Assembly: GCA_029834535.1 (NCBI GenBank)
Contig: JAQMWT010000634.1
Location: 1-64,000, forward strand
Direction of reading: 5' to 3'
Length of the DNA: 64,000 bases
Source: Chrysophaeum taylorii
Lineage: Eukaryota > Sar > Pelagophyceae > Pelagomonadales > Pelagomonadaceae
Shown: positions 61,261 through 64,000 of the stretch, in pieces
Layout of the letters: every line of letters begins with the position of its first letter
Numbering within the stretch: position 1 is the first letter of the stretch
Position numbers and translations under genes: made by a program
Notes under the pieces: model-generated
What the model saw: the letters and a program-made list of their open reading frames with translations, nothing else
Told to the model about the DNA's origin: nothing
Database searches by the model: none

Positions 61261-61589
61261 GGCACTCCCAGCTCTGAAACAGTTGTACATCAATTCGCAC
61301 TTTGCCACTTGGCAAGCTGGTGTTCATGCAAGTTGCCTGCAGACCTGACTTCGCAAGCCTTGGGCAGATGTTCGCGTGGTATGCATGCACTCGTATGTTC
61401 ACGTCCAAATGCAGAGCATTTGCTTCTTGCTACCTCAAGAAGCCGGAAAACCGCTCACTTCGCCTCTGGTTCCATCCTGGTAATGCCATTGAAGCTCACC
61501 TCGCGCACTGTCTCCGCTAATCGAATTGATCCATCCACTGTGGTCGACTACCAACCGCAGGATGGATGTATCCACTGACATTTGATCCC

Positions 61590-62190
61590 TTAGTTGTGGT
61601 TGGCTGACAACGCCCCTTCCTTAGCACAGGAAGATAGAAATCTACCACCGGGTTTGTCTTCTATCTTTTCAACTGCCTTATTGGTTGGAAAAGCAAACCA
61701 ACCGATTGTCTCCTGCTCAACTCACGAAGCTGAGTTGATTGCCCCCTCAGTATTTGTGCTGATGAGCTGTTTGGCTACGCCTGTTGTTGGAACTCTCCTT
61801 GTCGTCAACCCACCTTCTACGTCAATGCTAATGGTGAGAACACCGCTGACCCTGTTGACTTCGATGACAATGACAACCCAATTGCTGATATGCGCTTCAT
61901 CAGAAGCTCACCTCTCTTGTCTGACAATGCTGCCGCTGTTCGTTCCCAATAACCCAGATGGTCTTCGATCCAAGGCACTGTCGACCGATGGTTTAAGATC
62001 CGCAGCATCTCCTACAGAAAATACGAGTCCATCATGTTCCGGCAAGCTAAACGTGGCGGATGGTTTTACGCCACTTGCTGCTGAGTTCTCCACCTTTCGC
62101 TTCTACTCGGTATGCATCATGCCTCTGACGATCATTTACAGGATTGAAGATGCCTCACCTCTAGTGACCGCAACGTCGTTAAACTAGCAA
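61590..62190 (+). pseudogene. RNase H of the large element
   Basis: K-A-N-Q-P-I-V-S-C-S-T-H-E-A-E-L-I-A (about 61690-61745) is the Copia RNase H block with its catalytic Glu. A degraded remainder ends in V-T-A-T-S-L-N and a stop at 62185-62187. Earlier segments are degraded. Confidence 0.65.
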
Positions 62191-62199
62191 ACTAGCCCT

Positions 62200-64000
62200 G
62201 GCCCTACCTTCTGCCACAATTTTTTGTACGCGTCGTGTGAGTGTCGCTCATGTCTTTTCTTAACTCCCGTGGCCGTGGCGTATATCTCCAGTCGTTCGAA
62301 GACAATTCCACGCTCGCTTTCCACGGCCGACCTTCTCCCAAGTTGTCGCAAAAGCGACACCCATGACCACTGTTACTCCTGCTACCTTCAGGCTGCTGCT
62401 GTCGCACTGACACCAGCGAAATGCCATCTTACGCCCTCAATCCCTAACACCCATGATGGCCTCAACGGATTTTCCCCTGTTTGAACGAAACTCTTCTCGA
62501 GAACTTCCGTGTCCCTGCCACCCCTTTCTCTTGTTTTATGCGAGCGAAATCTTACGGCACTCAACTCGATCTATCAGCTACGACCTTCACTGTTTGTGGA
62601 ACTAACAACATTCATATCCATGCACCTACCCATTACTATATCTTGGGAAGCTGCTCCTGCTATTGCTTCTATTGGCTGCTACAGAGGCCCCAAACGTGAA
62701 CGTTTCATTTTGTCATCCTACCGTGCGCAATGCCTCAACTAGCTAACTAACTAACTTCGGACCTCTCCCGGGCATGGGAGCCAGGCTGGGCCGGCAGTAG
62801 CCGGTCCAGGATCACAGAGCAAAAATCACACAGTTGGGGTAGAGGTTGCGGATGAGGCGCAGATGGCGGACCGCCACTGCGCGCGGTCTTTGCGTCGTGC
62901 CACGAGTTGAAGGGGATGTCGCATTTCCGGAGTGCCATGGCGAGCGACCTCCCGTACGTCATCTGCGGAGCCCCCGTTTCATTTTGTCATCCTACTGTCC
63001 GGGCGCCCTGCAACAATTTGGGTACGTAACCTACCTTCTCGCCCTACCACGTTCGAAGTCACAGCTGCACCTCGTGAACTCCCCACTGAAGTGCTGAGTC
63101 ACCTCAACACGGACGACCACAAGAAGAATGGTCACATCCCCATCTCGACTATTACCATGAACATTTGCTGCGCTTGTCACNACGCACCCGATCAGGTGCC
63201 TACACACCTACTGTATGTGCCCGCCACGCCTTCCTTCCCTTCTGTTATGTGTCAGCTGGTCATATACGCGCAACCATCATACGCACTCTATCATTTGCCA
63301 AAGGAGTACATACTTTTATGATCAATCTAACGCAATATCCGTCGCTTGCTATTAACTATCGGTTCGATGCAGTCACAGATTTGTTCACTCAACTGCCATT
63401 CGCACTGGATCTTGCCACTCAGCTGCACCTTGAGCATCTTAATTTCTTAACTCTTGTTCGAACACAGCCTGCAAAGCCTGCGCTATGTTCCAGCCCAAAT
63501 CCACCATGTGATTAATACTGTTGCCCAATCGCGGGTACAACATCTTGGTACTACGTATCATCCTCAGATGATAAAACCGCCATCACTCCGATAACGTTCG
63601 GCCCCACTATACCCGGCAGAACATCAGACTTTCACTTTCTAAACGCGAATACCCCCTACTCACGCCCATGTGTTGACCGAGACGTCGTTTAACCTCTTCC
63701 TTACATCAGAACCTACTGGAGCAAACCTCGCCATCGACTCACCCTGCCTCTTCTGCCTCGGTTGATGTCTATGCCTTACGTCTCAGCAAGTCGGCAACTC
63801 CAGGTCCTCGCCTATACATCCGCAAAATCACACCTCAGCGCTGAATCTATCCTCGCGCCTGATCTACAGTCTGCCATTGGGCATCATTTTCCTGAGAACC
63901 GGTCTTTCCTCCACTGCCAATGCACCACGCCTTATGCCACCTGCAAGTGCTGTTAAACACTGAGCTGTTGTCTGTTCTTATGCCGATGATCAATATGCTG
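62200..64000 (+). pseudogene. Unidentified module downstream of RNase H
   Basis: Copia elements usually end in RNase H and the LTR. Here coding-like sequence continues for at least 1.7 kb: P-R-P-T-F-S-Q-V-V-A near 62325, T-I-W-V-R-N-L-P-S-R-P near 63010, H-L-N-T-D-D-H-K-K-N-G-H-I-P near 63102, and Y-V-S-A-G-H-I-R-A-T-I-I near 63250. Then L-T-E-T-S-F-N-L (63673-63696) and more. I do not recognise a domain. It is interrupted by retroposon copy 3. It could be an accessory protein of the element or the start of another element. Confidence 0.4.
62722..62974 (-). mobile_element. TTAG-tailed short retroposon, copy 3 (5'-truncated, inverted)
   Basis: Related to the 3' half of copies 1 and 2 (GACCGCGCGCAGTGGCGGTC and CTCCCATGCxCGGGAGAGGT) but on the minus strand and more diverged. 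The tail at 62736-62756 is (CTAA)n on the plus strand. A perfect 21-bp direct repeat flanks it (62701-62721 and 62975-62995). 5' truncation with an intact tail is typical of LINE-type target-primed insertion. Confidence 0.85.

Larger units (their letters stand above)
52783..64000 (+). mobile_element. Large decayed Copia-type retrotransposon carrying a C5-methyltransferase (right end outside window)
   Basis: Module order on the plus strand: Gag (52783-54600), protease (about 54990-55510), C5-cytosine methyltransferase (about 55540-57710), linker, integrase (about 58480-60360), reverse transcriptase (about 60480-61250), RNase H (about 61590-62190), then an unidentified region beyond 62200. Integrase-RT-RNase H order and the K-S-L-Y-G-L-R-Q and S-C-S-T-H-E-A-E-L-I motifs are Copia-type. 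Many frameshifts and stops show the copy is dead. Three short TTAG-tailed retroposons have inserted into it. It is lower in GC than the host genes. The right LTR was not reached. Confidence 0.85.

Overview
This window looks like nuclear DNA of a photosynthetic stramenopile (heterokont) alga. Two fucoxanthin chlorophyll a/c-type antenna proteins open with an ER signal peptide ending in an A-x-A|F plastid-targeting motif. Host genes are GC-rich and tightly packed, and where I can define introns they are tiny (35-65 nt, GT..AG). A pelagophyte-like alga would fit, but the species is not readable from the sequence. One ambiguous base lies at 63181.

Layout. 0-1.4 kb: non-coding, with a dispersed AGTAAGTTCACC repeat. 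1.5-3.6 kb: an ATRIP-like gene (+) converging on an unknown gene (-). 4.35-5.4 kb: a broken glycosyltransferase-like gene. 5.4-8.1 kb: no recognisable gene. 8.1-15.2 kb: an antenna gene (-) divergent from a DNMT2/TRDMT1 tRNA methyltransferase (+), then a large signal-peptide membrane protein with Notch-like cysteine motifs (-) and a truncated voltage-gated channel (-). 15.2-21.1 kb: gene-poor, with a decayed LINE reverse transcriptase. 21.2-24.9 kb: an FTR1 iron permease fused to two FEA1-like iron-assimilation domains (-). 25.5-28.0 kb: a decayed gene and a truncated piece of a retroelement methyltransferase. 28.2-43.3 kb: a dense housekeeping block of JmjC, twin-domain methyltransferase, CTF8, sulfotransferase, membrane protein, kinase-PP2C fusion, phosphoglycerate mutase, SRP-receptor beta, EF-hand-like protein, antenna protein and PRP4 kinase. 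43.4-49.0 kb: a nearly intact Copia retrotransposon with LTRs, 5-bp target duplication and primer-binding site. 49.0-51.6 kb: a bacterial-looking glycosyltransferase-like gene and two minor genes. 52.8-64.0 kb: a second, larger, decayed Copia-type element running off the window.

The most unusual content is that second element. Between its protease and integrase it carries a C5-cytosine methyltransferase (motifs I, IV, VI, VIII, IX and X are visible). An octapeptide resembling L-T-E-x-S-L-N-Y recurs at its module boundaries and may mark protease cleavage sites. It has an unidentified module after RNase H. It is also hit by three copies of a short (TTAG)n-tailed retroposon, each with a clean target-site duplication. 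A solitary fragment of the same methyltransferase region at 26.7-28.0 kb preserves the empty site of one insertion.

The host genes are mostly unrelated housekeeping functions. Functional links are local: two antenna genes, iron capture coupled to permeation in one polypeptide, and replication/repair factors (ATRIP-like, CTF8). Several genes (ATRIP-like, glycosyltransferase-like, the 25.5-26.7 kb gene) change frame repeatedly. This could be decay, unrecognised short introns or assembly indels, and I say which I favour in each entry.
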